The notes under the pieces: generated by a model | Databases searched by the model: none | The model's input: only the letters and a program-made list of their open reading frames with translations | What the model was told of the DNA's origin: nothing | Shown here: positions 15,393-24,020 of the stretch, in pieces | Position numbering within the stretch: position 1 is the first letter of the stretch | Layout: each line of letters starts with the position of its first letter | Translations under genes and position numbers: made by a program | Assembly (NCBI GenBank): GCA_018224345.1 | Contig: JAGTUW010000147.1 | Span: 1 to 24,804, forward strand | Direction: 5' to 3' | Source: Bacteroidota bacterium | GTDB taxonomy: Bacteria > Bacteroidota > Ignavibacteria > SZUA-365 | Length of the DNA: 24,804 bases

Positions 15393-16913
15393 ATGTCAAA
15401 ACGTGCAATTCTTATCGCAATTCTTCTCGTGAGCTTAGGGATAGTCTCCGGTGCAGTGCTTGTGAGCGGTATTGGCAGTTCCGGTTTGTTCGCCGATGCC
15501 CGCATCACATTCAATACCGAAGCACCCGTCGATCCGTCCGCCAGCGTCCTGGAACTGAATCAGGCGTTCAGCGATGTTGCGCAGCGTGTCAATCCGCAAG
15601 TGGTGTATATCGAGGTCCAATCCGAGGACAGACGCACTCGCGAAAGCCCACATCCATTTTTTAATCTGCCACAACGGGAAGGCGAACCGAACATTCGCCG
15701 TGGTTCTGGTTCCGGTGTTATTCTCAGTGACGACGGGTACATTCTCACCAACCGTCATGTCATCGAACATGCGATTGAGGAAGGCATCATGGTCACCCTC
15801 TTCGATAATCGTGAGTTTACTGCCCGCCTCGTCGGCGAAGACCAGTATACCGATATCGCAGTCATAAAAATCGATGCATCAAATCTTGCCGCCGCTTCAC
15901 TCGGGAACTCCGATGAAGTCCGCGTCGGGGAATGGGTGATGGCTGTCGGAAATCCTTTCGGACTGACGAGTACTGTGACCGCAGGCATCGTTTCCGCCAT
16001 CAGCCGCAATATCGGTATTCTGCGGGCTCGCGGGGGGCTCGGCATAGAAAATTTCATTCAGACTGATGCCGCAGTGAACCCCGGCAACAGCGGAGGCGCA
16101 CTGGTGAATCTGAATGGCCAGGTCGTCGGCATCAATACGGCAATTGCCAGTAACTGGTCAGGCACTTTTGTCGGCTACAGTTTCGCTGTTCCGATCAACA
16201 TGGCTCGCACCGTGGCCCAGTCACTGATCCGGCACGGGAAATATGAACGCGGCTTTATCGGCATCAATATTTCCGATATCGATGCAAAAAAGGCTGATGC
16301 ACTCGGCATGGATGTCTTCAAGGGTGTCCTCGTCGAAAGTGTCCTCGACGACGGTGCCGGCAAGGCAGCAGGGATCGTGGAAGGAGACGCCATTGTCGCC
16401 GTCGACGGCAAACCCGTGGAAACCGCCAATCAGCTTCAGGCGCGTGTCGGCATGCGCCACCCCGGCGAGACGGTGGAACTGAAAATCTGGCGTGGCGGAA
16501 AATACATTACGAAATCCGTGGTACTCAAAGGCAGAGACAGTGATGAGGATGAGGATGCCGATACCACCGTTCGTATTGAAAAAGAGAAGGTCGACCCGAA
16601 CGAACCTGTAACGCTCGAGAAGTCGGGACTCACGGTGACACCACTCACCGACGAGATCAGGGAGCGTTACGATATCGACAATGGCGTATGGATTGAAAAC
16701 GTCCGGCGCAATTCCCCGGCGTTCGAGGCCCGTCTTGCCCGCGGTCTTGTGATTTTCGAAGCTATCCGCAAAGGAGAGCGCGTCGAAATCAACTCGGTCA
16801 GTGATTTCAATGAATTCGCATCATCACTCGATGACGGTGAATCGGTACTGCTGCGTGCCAAGGATCAGGCGAAAAACACGGCGTTCTTCCCCTTGAAAGC
16901 TCCGTTGCACTGA
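15393..16913 (+). CDS. htrA: HtrA/DegP-family periplasmic serine protease
   Basis: 506 aa, ATG 15393 with a full AGGAGG 8 bases upstream, the best ribosome site in the window. N-terminal membrane anchor or signal (RAILIAILLVSLGIVSGAVLV). Trypsin-like domain about 60-275 with the triad His122 (TNRHVIEHA), Asp154 (TDIAVIKID), Ser233 (NPGNSGGAL). PDZ1 about 285-375 (GFIGINI, GVLVESVLDDGAG, GDAIVAVDGKPV). An acidic linker (DSDEDEDAD) separates it from a second, more divergent PDZ-like domain (about 405-500). Family role: degradation or chaperoning of misfolded envelope proteins. No signal-peptidase site is obvious, so it may stay membrane-anchored. It ends in a strong terminator and is probably a single-gene unit. 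Confidence 0.94.
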   Translation: MSKRAILIAILLVSLGIVSGAVLVSGIGSSGLFADARITFNTEAPVDPSASVLELNQAFSDVAQRVNPQVVYIEVQSEDRRTRESPHPFFNLPQREGEPNIRRGSGSGVILSDDGYILTNRHVIEHAIEEGIMVTLFDNREFTARLVGEDQYTDIAVIKIDASNLAAASLGNSDEVRVGEWVMAVGNPFGLTSTVTAGIVSAISRNIGILRARGGLGIENFIQTDAAVNPGNSGGALVNLNGQVVGINTAIASNWSGTFVGYSFAVPINMARTVAQSLIRHGKYERGFIGINISDIDAKKADALGMDVFKGVLVESVLDDGAGKAAGIVEGDAIVAVDGKPVETANQLQARVGMRHPGETVELKIWRGGKYITKSVVLKGRDSDEDEDADTTVRIEKEKVDPNEPVTLEKSGLTVTPLTDEIRERYDIDNGVWIENVRRNSPAFEARLARGLVIFEAIRKGERVEINSVSDFNEFASSLDDGESVLLRAKDQAKNTAFFPLKAPLH

Positions 16914-16934
16914 TCCCCTCCCGAAGCAATGAAT

Positions 16935-16971
16935 GCGGCGATTCTTTCAAACGAATCGCCGCTTTTTTTTT
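16935..16971 (+). terminator. Intrinsic terminator of htrA
   Basis: Perfect 10-bp stem GCGGCGATTC / GAATCGCCGC (16935-16944 and 16953-16962), 8-base loop, then nine T (16963-16971), 21 bp after the htrA stop. Confidence 0.93.
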
Positions 16972-17022
16972 ACCGCTTCCCGACTCCTGAACCGGATCGC
17001 CGCTTTTTTACCCGCTTCCCGA
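16955..17022. repeat. Imperfect duplication of the terminator tail
   Basis: ATCGCCGC, T tract, ACCGCTTCCCGA at 16955-16983 is repeated almost exactly at 16996-17022 (T tract three bases shorter, one extra C). Only the first copy has the partner arm to form a terminator. The second copy lies over the 3' end and stop codon of the minus-strand PAP2 gene. Confidence 0.7.
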
Positions 17023-17616
17023 TTTCCCGGGAATGGGGCTCCGCCACCTCCCCAACACAACAAATACCACTACCGCAAGAGCGATACCGCCGATGACATC
17101 GAGCAGGTAATGCTGCCGCACCAGCAACGTAGAGACGGAGATGGCGACAGCGATCGCCAGCAATCCGATACTGACGCGGTCAACACCGCGCTCTCGAAAA
17201 CTCAGCAACGTGATCAGAACAGGATTGGCGACATGCAGCGATGGAAAGGCATTCCATTGCACATCGAGTTCGAACATGAACGCGAGAATCGCCGGGACCT
17301 CCCCGGGCAGGTCGCTGCGCGACGGTCCCGCTGCAGGCAGCAATGCGAACATGAAAAATGCCAGCAGATTCATTATGATGAAGTTCAGATAGGCGTAATC
17401 AAGAAATGCAGCGCTGCGCCGTATGAAAAACAGAGCGACAACGATGATATAGGCAAGCAAGTACACAAATACGGCCTCGGGAACGAATGGCCATAGTTGA
17501 TCGACCTGGAGGGCAGGATCGAAGGCTGCTCCCCGCTGCGTCCCTATCCAACCAGTCAGAAAATACAATGGCACCCAGACCGCATAACACACGACCATGA
17601 GAAGCAGATACCGCAT
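17008..17616 (-). CDS. PAP2-family (phosphatidic acid phosphatase type 2-like) membrane protein
   Basis: About 202 aa from ATG 17616; ATGs at 17640 and 17670 are possible alternatives, none with a good ribosome site. Six hydrophobic segments. The two later PAP2 motifs are clear: NAFPSLHV with His128, and STLLVRQHYLLD with His169 and Asp173; this is the PAP2_3 / inositol phosphorylceramide synthase-like pattern. The first motif (KxxxxxxRP) is not obvious. By family it would dephosphorylate or transfer head groups of lipid phosphates at the outer face of the inner membrane. Its stop codon and last residues lie in the duplicated htrA terminator segment. Convergent with htrA, divergent from the PorV-like gene. 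Confidence 0.8.
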   Translation of the reverse strand: MRYLLLMVVCYAVWVPLYFLTGWIGTQRGAAFDPALQVDQLWPFVPEAVFVYLLAYIIVVALFFIRRSAAFLDYAYLNFIIMNLLAFFMFALLPAAGPSRSDLPGEVPAILAFMFELDVQWNAFPSLHVANPVLITLLSFRERGVDRVSIGLLAIAVAISVSTLLVRQHYLLDVIGGIALAVVVFVVLGRWRSPIPGKSGSG

Positions 17617-17706
17617 AGTGGAATATGGACGCAATCCCGACATACAGCAAAATACACAGCCCGACAGCATCTTTCACAATAATGTGATGATCCCGTAGCA
17701 ATCACC

Positions 17707-17737
17707 TTGCATCGTTCATCGTCGTTTGCCATATTAT
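17707..17737 (+). promoter_or_regulatory. Candidate promoter of the PorV-like operon
   Basis: TTGCAT (17707-17712), 19-bp spacer, TATTAT (17732-17737, five of six to TATAAT). The predicted start near 17744 is about 20 bases before ATG 17765, which supports that start over ATG 17726. Confidence 0.38.
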
Positions 17738-17764
17738 TTCTTTCTAAACGAGCATGGACGAGAT

Positions 17765-18793
17765 ATGCGTTTTTCAGCTCTGACCCTGCTGGTCCTGATG
17801 TTCGGACTGACAACCTCCGGCGTACAGGCACAAACGGAAGTCGCGAAATACGGCGGTGAATTCATGGCAACCGGTTTTGGCAGTCGCGCGCTGGCCATGG
17901 GCGGTGCAAGCGTCGCCATCGCAGGGGATGTCTCCGCTGCCTACTGGAATCCGGCCGGATTGATGGGAATGGATTACCCGGAAATCGGGTTGATGCATGA
18001 ACAGCGTTTTGGCGGATTGCTCAGTTATAATTACGGCGGTGTCGCATGGCCCTTTGGTCCCCGCTACACACTCGCACTTTCTGTCACACGTATGGGTGTC
18101 GATGACATCCCCGACACACGCGGCGCCCTCATCGATCTTAATGGCAACGGTCAACTGGATCCACATGAGCGACTTGATCCGAGCAGAATCAATTCCTTCA
18201 GCACCGCAGATTGGGTCGCCTATCTTACCTATGCATTCCAGACAAACAGCCGCCTCGCCCTCGGTGTCAACCTCAAGCTCATCTCGCGCGACCTGCTTGA
18301 CGCTTCGGCGATGGGGGTGGGCTTCGACATCGGAGCCCTGTACCGCGCGACGGAGGCCCTCTCTCTGGGTGCGACAGTGCAGGACGTCACTACAACACTC
18401 ATGGCCTGGAGTACCGGCCGCAATGAACTTGTTTCGCCGACACTCAAACTCGGTGCAGGCTACGGCATCAAGGCCCTGGGTGGGACAATCACACCGGCAC
18501 TGGACTTCGACCTCATGTTCGAAAACCGCCGCTTCGCTTCGACCTTCCATGTCGGCGCAGTCAGCATCAATCCGCGTGCCGGACTCGAATACCGTTTCCG
18601 GGATCTCTTCGCGCTTCGTGCAGGCTACAGCGATACACAGGATCTGACCTTCGGAGCAGGGATTCACCTTCCGAAATTGTATCTTGACTATGCCTTCGGG
18701 CAAAATGATCTGTTCACGGAATTCAAGGATGCATCGCATCGCATCTCCCTCCGTGTCGTTCTGGAAGAAACACAATTCTCACGAAAAAAATAA
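17765..18793 (+). CDS. PorV/PorQ-like (UPF0164) outer-membrane beta-barrel protein
   Basis: 342 aa from ATG 17765, with signal peptide MRFSALTLLVLMFGLTTSGVQAQ. The mature N-terminus has the family hallmark AKYGGEFMATGFGSRALAMGGA followed by AYWNPAGL; the rest is alternating beta strands ending in RISLRVV, as in FadL-like 14-strand barrels. PorV is a shuttle/attachment component of the type IX secretion system, but many relatives serve other or unknown roles and no por genes are nearby. Residues 124-135 (DLNGNGQLDPHE) match a 12-residue EF-hand-like calcium loop in an extracellular-loop position. First gene of an apparent four-gene operon; the next start is 6 bp after its stop. Confidence 0.85.
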   Translation: MRFSALTLLVLMFGLTTSGVQAQTEVAKYGGEFMATGFGSRALAMGGASVAIAGDVSAAYWNPAGLMGMDYPEIGLMHEQRFGGLLSYNYGGVAWPFGPRYTLALSVTRMGVDDIPDTRGALIDLNGNGQLDPHERLDPSRINSFSTADWVAYLTYAFQTNSRLALGVNLKLISRDLLDASAMGVGFDIGALYRATEALSLGATVQDVTTTLMAWSTGRNELVSPTLKLGAGYGIKALGGTITPALDFDLMFENRRFASTFHVGAVSINPRAGLEYRFRDLFALRAGYSDTQDLTFGAGIHLPKLYLDYAFGQNDLFTEFKDASHRISLRVVLEETQFSRKK

Positions 18794-18799
18794 GAATGC

Positions 18800-19474
18800 A
18801 TGATACCGTCTCACTCCCACGTAAACCGTGAGCATACACTCGCGGTTTTTCTCTGTTCCGCCATCCTGCTCCTCTCTGCCTGCGCTCCGCAGCAGGAGAC
18901 TGACACTGTGCAGGACGACATCGATACCACCGACATCTATACGATGGAAGTTCTGAAAGACCGCCTGGAGAAGGACAAGTACCTGCTTACGGAGGCCGCC
19001 AGTCCCATCAAGGCGTCGGACATGCCTCTGTTCAAGCGGCTGGCCTATTATCCTGTCGACAAGAATTTTGTCTTCGCGACCGTACTCCGGAGACTGGAGC
19101 ATCCCGGGGAAGTTGTCATTGCAACGACACGCAATGAGTCGCGCAGCATGCTGCATATCGGTGCGCTCCCATTCACACTCGACGGCAACGAATACAAGTT
19201 GCAGGTGTATGCACCGAAAGACAGTACCGACGACTACTATTGGTTCATCCCGTTCACCGATGCCACAAACGGCAAAGAAACCTACGCCGGCGGCCGCTAT
19301 CTCGATATCGACAACATCGAATCCGACAGTGTATTTCTGGATTTCAATTATGCCTATAACCCCTACTGCGCCTACAACGAAGGATTTGATTGTCCAATTC
19401 CTCCTGCCGAGAACGCGTTGCCCATTGCAATCACCGCTGGCGAGCAGAACTATCCACTTCAGCGTGAGAAATAA
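18800..19474 (+). CDS. DUF1684 family lipoprotein
   Basis: 224 aa. Hydrophobic N-terminus ends in the lipobox LLLSAC (Cys28), so it is probably a lipoprotein. The body matches the DUF1684 pattern: KDRLEKDKYLL with an SPI segment, FKRLAYYPVDKNFVF, a central beta-rich region, WFIPFTDATNGKETYAGGRYLD, and the very characteristic LDFNYAYNPYCAYNEGFDCPIPPAENALPIAI ending with AGE, given here only as landmarks. Function of the family is unknown. It begins 6 bp after the PorV-like gene and ends 1 bp before the next one, so cotranscription is almost certain. Confidence 0.82.
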   Translation: MIPSHSHVNREHTLAVFLCSAILLLSACAPQQETDTVQDDIDTTDIYTMEVLKDRLEKDKYLLTEAASPIKASDMPLFKRLAYYPVDKNFVFATVLRRLEHPGEVVIATTRNESRSMLHIGALPFTLDGNEYKLQVYAPKDSTDDYYWFIPFTDATNGKETYAGGRYLDIDNIESDSVFLDFNYAYNPYCAYNEGFDCPIPPAENALPIAITAGEQNYPLQREK

Positions 19475-19475
19475 C

Positions 19476-20102
19476 GTGCGAGTGCATCTCCTCACCTCCA
19501 TTTTTGTTTCGATGCTGCTGACCGCATGCGGAGGAACGAAAACGATCGTGCCGGAGCCTGAGGCAGTCGAATTCGCGAAATATCGATATGCGGCCAACGC
19601 AACGATGACCAGAGAGCCTGTCGCGACCGACGATGGACGGCTGCGCGTACTGCGCCCTGACGGCTGGATGCGTACCGCAGATCCGAAAAACGCCCCGTCG
19701 ATTCTGCTCTGGCTTGTCCGGGAGGATTACTCGGCGTCCATTTCCTTTGCTCCCATCAACATGGATCCTACACTGTACCAGACGCTGCGCGACGAAGGGA
19801 TCGCCGCCGTGGCCAGTGTCAGTCTGCGGTTAAAGGACCGTCATGCCGAAGATTCCATTTCCGTGGTTCAGCCGATCGAACTCTTCAAAGTCGGTGGGCG
19901 CATCTGTGCCGCATACGAGTACCGCCTTGCTGCCGCAGATCCAGTGATCCGCGTTGTAGTATTCGATACCGGCACGCGCTTTCTCGAATGCGTGCTGTTC
20001 CCCTCTTCCATGGATGTGACCCCTGCAGAAAACCGGAGACTGTTCGAAGTGCAACAGACTGTACTCGCATCCATGAACACGCACGCTGCCGGGGAACAAT
20101 GA
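19476..20102 (+). CDS. Hypothetical lipoprotein
   Basis: 208 aa from GTG 19476 (a second GTG at 19482 is equally possible). The open frame extends far upstream into the DUF1684 gene, but only this start yields a lipoprotein signal, LLTSIFVSMLLTAC (lipobox LLTAC). The mature part is about 190 residues of mixed alpha/beta character with RLRVLRPDGWMRTADPKNAPSI and SISFAPINMD, vaguely like PsbP/DUF1795-type domains that begin with a membrane-facing Trp strand; I do not assign a family. Its TGA overlaps the tadA ATG (ATGA), implying translational coupling. Likely envelope-located with its two upstream neighbours. Confidence 0.75.
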   Translation: MRVHLLTSIFVSMLLTACGGTKTIVPEPEAVEFAKYRYAANATMTREPVATDDGRLRVLRPDGWMRTADPKNAPSILLWLVREDYSASISFAPINMDPTLYQTLRDEGIAAVASVSLRLKDRHAEDSISVVQPIELFKVGGRICAAYEYRLAAADPVIRVVVFDTGTRFLECVLFPSSMDVTPAENRRLFEVQQTVLASMNTHAAGEQ

Positions 20103-20575
20103 TTGTCCCGCTCGACACATCACCCAGTGAGCACGAACGATGGATGGAGATGGCCTTCCGGCAGGCAGAAATTGCCTTCGAGGCTGGCGAGGTACCTGTC
20201 GGCGCCGTCGTTGTCAGGGAGAACCGCGTCATCGGCAAGGGCTACAATCAGAATGAGCAACTCAGGGATCCCACCGCCCATGCCGAGATGATCGCCATCA
20301 CTGCCGCTGCCACATCGCTCGACAGCAAATGGCTCGAGGGATGCACGCTGTACGTGACGCTCGAGCCCTGCGCGATGTGCGCGGGCGCCATCGTGCTTGC
20401 GCGTATTCCCACCCTCGTGTTTGCCGCCTATGATGCGAAAGCCGGCGCCTGCGGCACACTGATGAATATCGTAGAAGATACCCGTTTGAACCACCGTACC
20501 CATGTCATTCCGGGCGTGCTCGATACCCGGGCCACTGCGTTACTGAGGGAGTTTTTCTCCATGCGACGCGGATAA
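20099..20575 (+). CDS. tadA: tRNA adenosine(34) deaminase
   Basis: 158 aa. ATG 20099 overlaps the preceding stop (ATGA) and gives the standard TadA length and N-terminus (WMEMAFRQAEIAFEAGEVPVGAV). Zinc site: His61-Ala-Glu63 (TAHAEM) and Cys91-x2-Cys94 (EPCAMCAGAI); Glu63 is the proton shuttle. Cytosolic; converts A34 of tRNA-Arg(ACG) to inosine. An open frame upstream to 19988 overlaps the lipoprotein gene and is rejected. Last gene of the PorV-like operon; the housekeeping enzyme is probably carried along rather than functionally linked. Confidence 0.95.
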   Translation: MIVPLDTSPSEHERWMEMAFRQAEIAFEAGEVPVGAVVVRENRVIGKGYNQNEQLRDPTAHAEMIAITAAATSLDSKWLEGCTLYVTLEPCAMCAGAIVLARIPTLVFAAYDAKAGACGTLMNIVEDTRLNHRTHVIPGVLDTRATALLREFFSMRRG

Positions 20576-20590
20576 TTGTTGGCCACAGAG

Positions 20591-20621
20591 TTGACAGTGG
20601 GATGTCGACACGCTACTTGTG
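20591..20621 (+). promoter_or_regulatory. Candidate promoter of the propeller-SpoIIE gene
   Basis: TTGACA (20591-20596), 17-bp spacer, TACTTGTG (20614-20621). The first element is the perfect sigma70 -35; the second matches the Bacteroidota -7 TAnnTTTG at seven of eight bases. Predicted transcript start is near 20627, about 40 bases before ATG 20670. Confidence 0.42.
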
Positions 20622-20669
20622 GATTTCCCGGGATTTTCCGAACATGTGCAGTCACTAATATTGGTGCAG

Positions 20670-23600
20670 ATGTATTCGTTGCGTACACAAATCGCATGTG
20701 CGATCACATCCCTTCTGTTGCTCGTATCAACAGGAGCATCACTACGATCCCAAGAACTCGTAGAAGGGAAATACCGTTACGACGTGCTCGCTCTCGAAGA
20801 TGGCCTTTCCCAGGGTATGATATTCTGTATTCTGCAGGACAGCCGTGGCTTTCTCTGGTTCGGGACAAAGGAAGGCCTCAATCGTTATGACGGAGCCACC
20901 TTCACTGTTTTCCGTAACATCCCCGGAGATACGACTTCCCTTCCGGACAATCAGGTGTACAGTCTCGCCGAAGACGAACATGGCAGAATATGGGTCGGAA
21001 CACGCACCGGCGGTCTGCAACTGTTCAACCCCGTATCCGAAACGTTTACTTCGATCTCGATTCCGGGAACGACACCCGGTAGCACAAACAGTGCTTCCAT
21101 CCATCACCTCTTTATCGACAACAGCGGCACGCTCTGGGTGGGTGGCTGGAAACGCCTGCTCGCTCACTTCAATACACAGGAACTTACCATCAAGGGGTTG
21201 GACGCCTCCAGCGTCAACTATCATGAGGATACACGGTTTCATTCGTTACAGGCATTCAAATTGTCCGAAGGACGACCAGGAAGGATTTCCATCCTTACCG
21301 AACATGCCCTTTGGATGCAACACGACGGAACAGGTGATTTCGAGCGTGCACTCGACTGGAAAGCACTGGGGCTTCCTATCGATGAATCGAATACGGAAAT
21401 TATTGACGGTACGACGGATAGACATGCTGCATTCTGGTTGTCCATACGGATACGGAACCGCTTCGCCCTCCTGCGTATAGACATCGAGTCCCGACAGATT
21501 CTGGACACGCTGCGTTTTCCTTATCAGGACGCTGATCTTGTCCCCCGTTCCATAGTATTCGGAAATGATGATATCCTCTATTGCTCCGCATCGAACTACT
21601 TTCTGCGATATAATCCACAGAGCCGCACGTTCAGTGTGACACAACCGGATCCGAACGGGATCGGTAAACTGCACGGCGGTGTGTCTTCCCTGCATTTTGA
21701 CAGAAGTGGCATGCTGTGGATCGGGACAACCGGTCTGGGTGTTCACGCCTTCAATCCCCGGACGCTGCTGTTCGGAGCGAGTACCGTGCCTTTGAAACTC
21801 CAGCTGTTCGGGAAGGAGATCCGGGCTTTCGAAACATATCTGCGCCACAGATATCAGATTAAAAGAATCACACTTGCATCGCTCCACCCATTCAGAGCTA
21901 CCGACGGCTCGCTCTGGTGCGGTACATCCAACTACGGTCTTCTGCACTACGATCCCGTCGCCGAGAGGGTTCGGCAATACGGCTTCACTACCTCCGATCC
22001 GTACAACATGTTATTGTTGCGACTATCCACACCCTTTGTGGACAGTCAGAACCGCGTTTGGATAGGAAATACGCAGGGCCTCAGTCGCCTTGTGGATAAA
22101 CCGGAACAATGGGAGCACTATTTTTTCGATACAGACAAACCTGATCTGACGCGGAGAGAAGATAATGTCATTTGTTTTCACGAAGACGAGGATGGGACGC
22201 TCTGGCTGGGAACAATCAGCAGCGGTCTGGTTCATTTCACACCCGCAGATGCGTCGTACCGGTTTTTCCGCCATGATCCGAGGAATCCGCAAAGCATAAC
22301 CTCCAATCATGTTCTCTCGGTCACCGCCGACCCACTCATGCCCGGGCGTTACCTCTGGGTAGGAACCGATGGGGGTGGACTGAATCGATTCGACAAGCTG
22401 GAACACCGCTTCGACAGATTTGGAATAGATGAAGGACTCCCGAACATGGTCATCTACGGCATATTGACAGATGAATCGGGCTTGCTGTGGATGAGCAGCA
22501 ACAACGGGATTTCCTGCCTTGATCCCCAGACGTTACAATTCCTGAATTTCAGTGTCAGAGACGGTCTGCAGGACAGAGAGTTCAATCGTACCGAGTATTT
22601 CAGTATTCCTCCACGCTTGTATTTCGGTGGGGTAGAGGGACACAACAGTTTCGATCCGTCCGAAATCCGGCGTAACCGCATCAAACCGACGGTCACACTG
22701 ACCGGACTCCGGCTGTTCAACAGAGCTCTGAGCCTGTCCACACATCGTGACATCCTTTCCGTGTCCATCCCGTATGCCACGGAGCTACAGCTCTCACACG
22801 AGCAGAACATGCTGACTTTCGAATTTGCCGCACTGGATTTTACCGATCCGGGAAATAATCGCTATCGCTACCGGTTACACGGTCTCGACAGGGACTGGAT
22901 TGTCGGGGGCAATGAGAGAAGTGCTACCTATACAAATCTTGCTCCCGGCGAATATACCTTTCAGGTCATCGCCAGTAACAATCACGGCACATGGAATGAG
23001 GAGGGCGCATCGTTACGAATTGTCATTCTGCCCCCCTGGTGGCAGTCGTTCTGGGCCTATGCAGCGTACGGCATCGTTCTTGTCGCATTTATTTTTATGG
23101 TGGATCGCTTGCAACGACATCGCGTGGTCGCGCGTGAACGGCACCGATCCGAAATCAGGGAAGCCAAACTTCGCGCAGGCGCCGCAGAGTTGGAGGCACG
23201 AGCGGTGCGGGCGGAGAATGAAAAAAACGGACAGGATCTCCGCGTAGCAGCAGCGATTCAAAAACGGGTGATCCCTCAATCCTTACCGAGAATCCCGGGC
23301 TTCGACATCGCAGGGATCAATCATCCGGCGCATGAAATCGGTGGTGATTACTACAACTGCATCCCGGTCGGTGACGACAGATTTGCACTGGTCATCGCCG
23401 ATGTGACCGGCAAGGGGATCCCTGCCTCCCTGCTGGTCAACAGTCTCCATGCCTCCCTTCTCGTGTATCTCGACAATGATCTCTCACTCGAGGATTTGAT
23501 TGTCCGCCTCAATCGGCTGATCCATCGCACATCTACACCAAACACATTCATCACCTTCCTTCTGGTCCTGCTGCAACCCTCGACCGGAAAAATTGAAACC

Positions 23601-23972
23601 ATCAATGCAGGCCATCACCCCGCGATTGTTCTGACGAAAGATGGACGCCTGGAAATAATGAAATCACGCGGCCTTCCTCTCGGATGCAGCATCGATGTCA
23701 TGCAATACGAGTCTCAGACCCGTATCATCGAAGCCGGGGAAAGCGTACTGCTCTATACCGACGGAATTACGGAAGCAATGAACGAAAGGCAGGTTGCATT
23801 CGGACAGGAAACACTCGAAGACATTCTCCTCACTCACCACAATCGCGAGCCATCCGTAGTCCTCACAGCACTGACGGAGCGGCTGCGCTCATTCAGAGGT
23901 GCGGCGCCACAGAGTGATGATATCACAATGCTGTATCTACGCAGAAATCCGCCTTCTGCACATCTCGAGTGA
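20670..23972 (+). CDS. Reg_prop/Y_Y_Y sensor fused to SpoIIE-type PP2C phosphatase
   Basis: 1100 aa from ATG 20670, which gives a signal peptide (MYSLRTQIACAITSLLLLVS); an upstream GTG (20619) overlaps the promoter. Residues about 30-670 hold many two-component-regulator propeller blades (FLWFGTKEGLNRYDG, IWVGTRTGGLQLF, LWIGTTGLGVHAF, LWLGTISSGLVHF, LWVGTDGGGLNRF), forming probably two seven-bladed periplasmic propellers. A Y_Y_Y beta-sandwich follows (about 700-787, ending FQVIASNNHG). One transmembrane helix at about 793-815, a charged coiled coil (818-865), then a SpoIIE/PP2C domain: GGDYYN (Asp near 893), IADVTGKG (Asp near 910), DGITEAMN (near 1030), SDDITM (near 1082). In most relatives the output is a histidine kinase; here it is a phosphatase, likely acting on an anti-sigma-factor antagonist. 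No such partner is encoded nearby. Confidence 0.93.
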   Translation: MYSLRTQIACAITSLLLLVSTGASLRSQELVEGKYRYDVLALEDGLSQGMIFCILQDSRGFLWFGTKEGLNRYDGATFTVFRNIPGDTTSLPDNQVYSLAEDEHGRIWVGTRTGGLQLFNPVSETFTSISIPGTTPGSTNSASIHHLFIDNSGTLWVGGWKRLLAHFNTQELTIKGLDASSVNYHEDTRFHSLQAFKLSEGRPGRISILTEHALWMQHDGTGDFERALDWKALGLPIDESNTEIIDGTTDRHAAFWLSIRIRNRFALLRIDIESRQILDTLRFPYQDADLVPRSIVFGNDDILYCSASNYFLRYNPQSRTFSVTQPDPNGIGKLHGGVSSLHFDRSGMLWIGTTGLGVHAFNPRTLLFGASTVPLKLQLFGKEIRAFETYLRHRYQIKRITLASLHPFRATDGSLWCGTSNYGLLHYDPVAERVRQYGFTTSDPYNMLLLRLSTPFVDSQNRVWIGNTQGLSRLVDKPEQWEHYFFDTDKPDLTRREDNVICFHEDEDGTLWLGTISSGLVHFTPADASYRFFRHDPRNPQSITSNHVLSVTADPLMPGRYLWVGTDGGGLNRFDKLEHRFDRFGIDEGLPNMVIYGILTDESGLLWMSSNNGISCLDPQTLQFLNFSVRDGLQDREFNRTEYFSIPPRLYFGGVEGHNSFDPSEIRRNRIKPTVTLTGLRLFNRALSLSTHRDILSVSIPYATELQLSHEQNMLTFEFAALDFTDPGNNRYRYRLHGLDRDWIVGGNERSATYTNLAPGEYTFQVIASNNHGTWNEEGASLRIVILPPWWQSFWAYAAYGIVLVAFIFMVDRLQRHRVVARERHRSEIREAKLRAGAAELEARAVRAENEKNGQDLRVAAAIQKRVIPQSLPRIPGFDIAGINHPAHEIGGDYYNCIPVGDDRFALVIADVTGKGIPASLLVNSLHASLLVYLDNDLSLEDLIVRLNRLIHRTSTPNTFITFLLVLLQPSTGKIETINAGHHPAIVLTKDGRLEIMKSRGLPLGCSIDVMQYESQTRIIEAGESVLLYTDGITEAMNERQVAFGQETLEDILLTHHNREPSVVLTALTERLRSFRGAAPQSDDITMLYLRRNPPSAHLE

Positions 23973-24020
23973 AATTCGGCCACTGTATTTCCTTCCAGAC
24001 TCTGCTTCCTTCCAGGCCGA

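Noticed and set aside
19068..19475. Long N-terminal extension of the second lipoprotein into the DUF1684 gene
   Set aside because: The extension overlaps a well-supported gene in another frame and would bury the lipoprotein signal that begins at about 19476.
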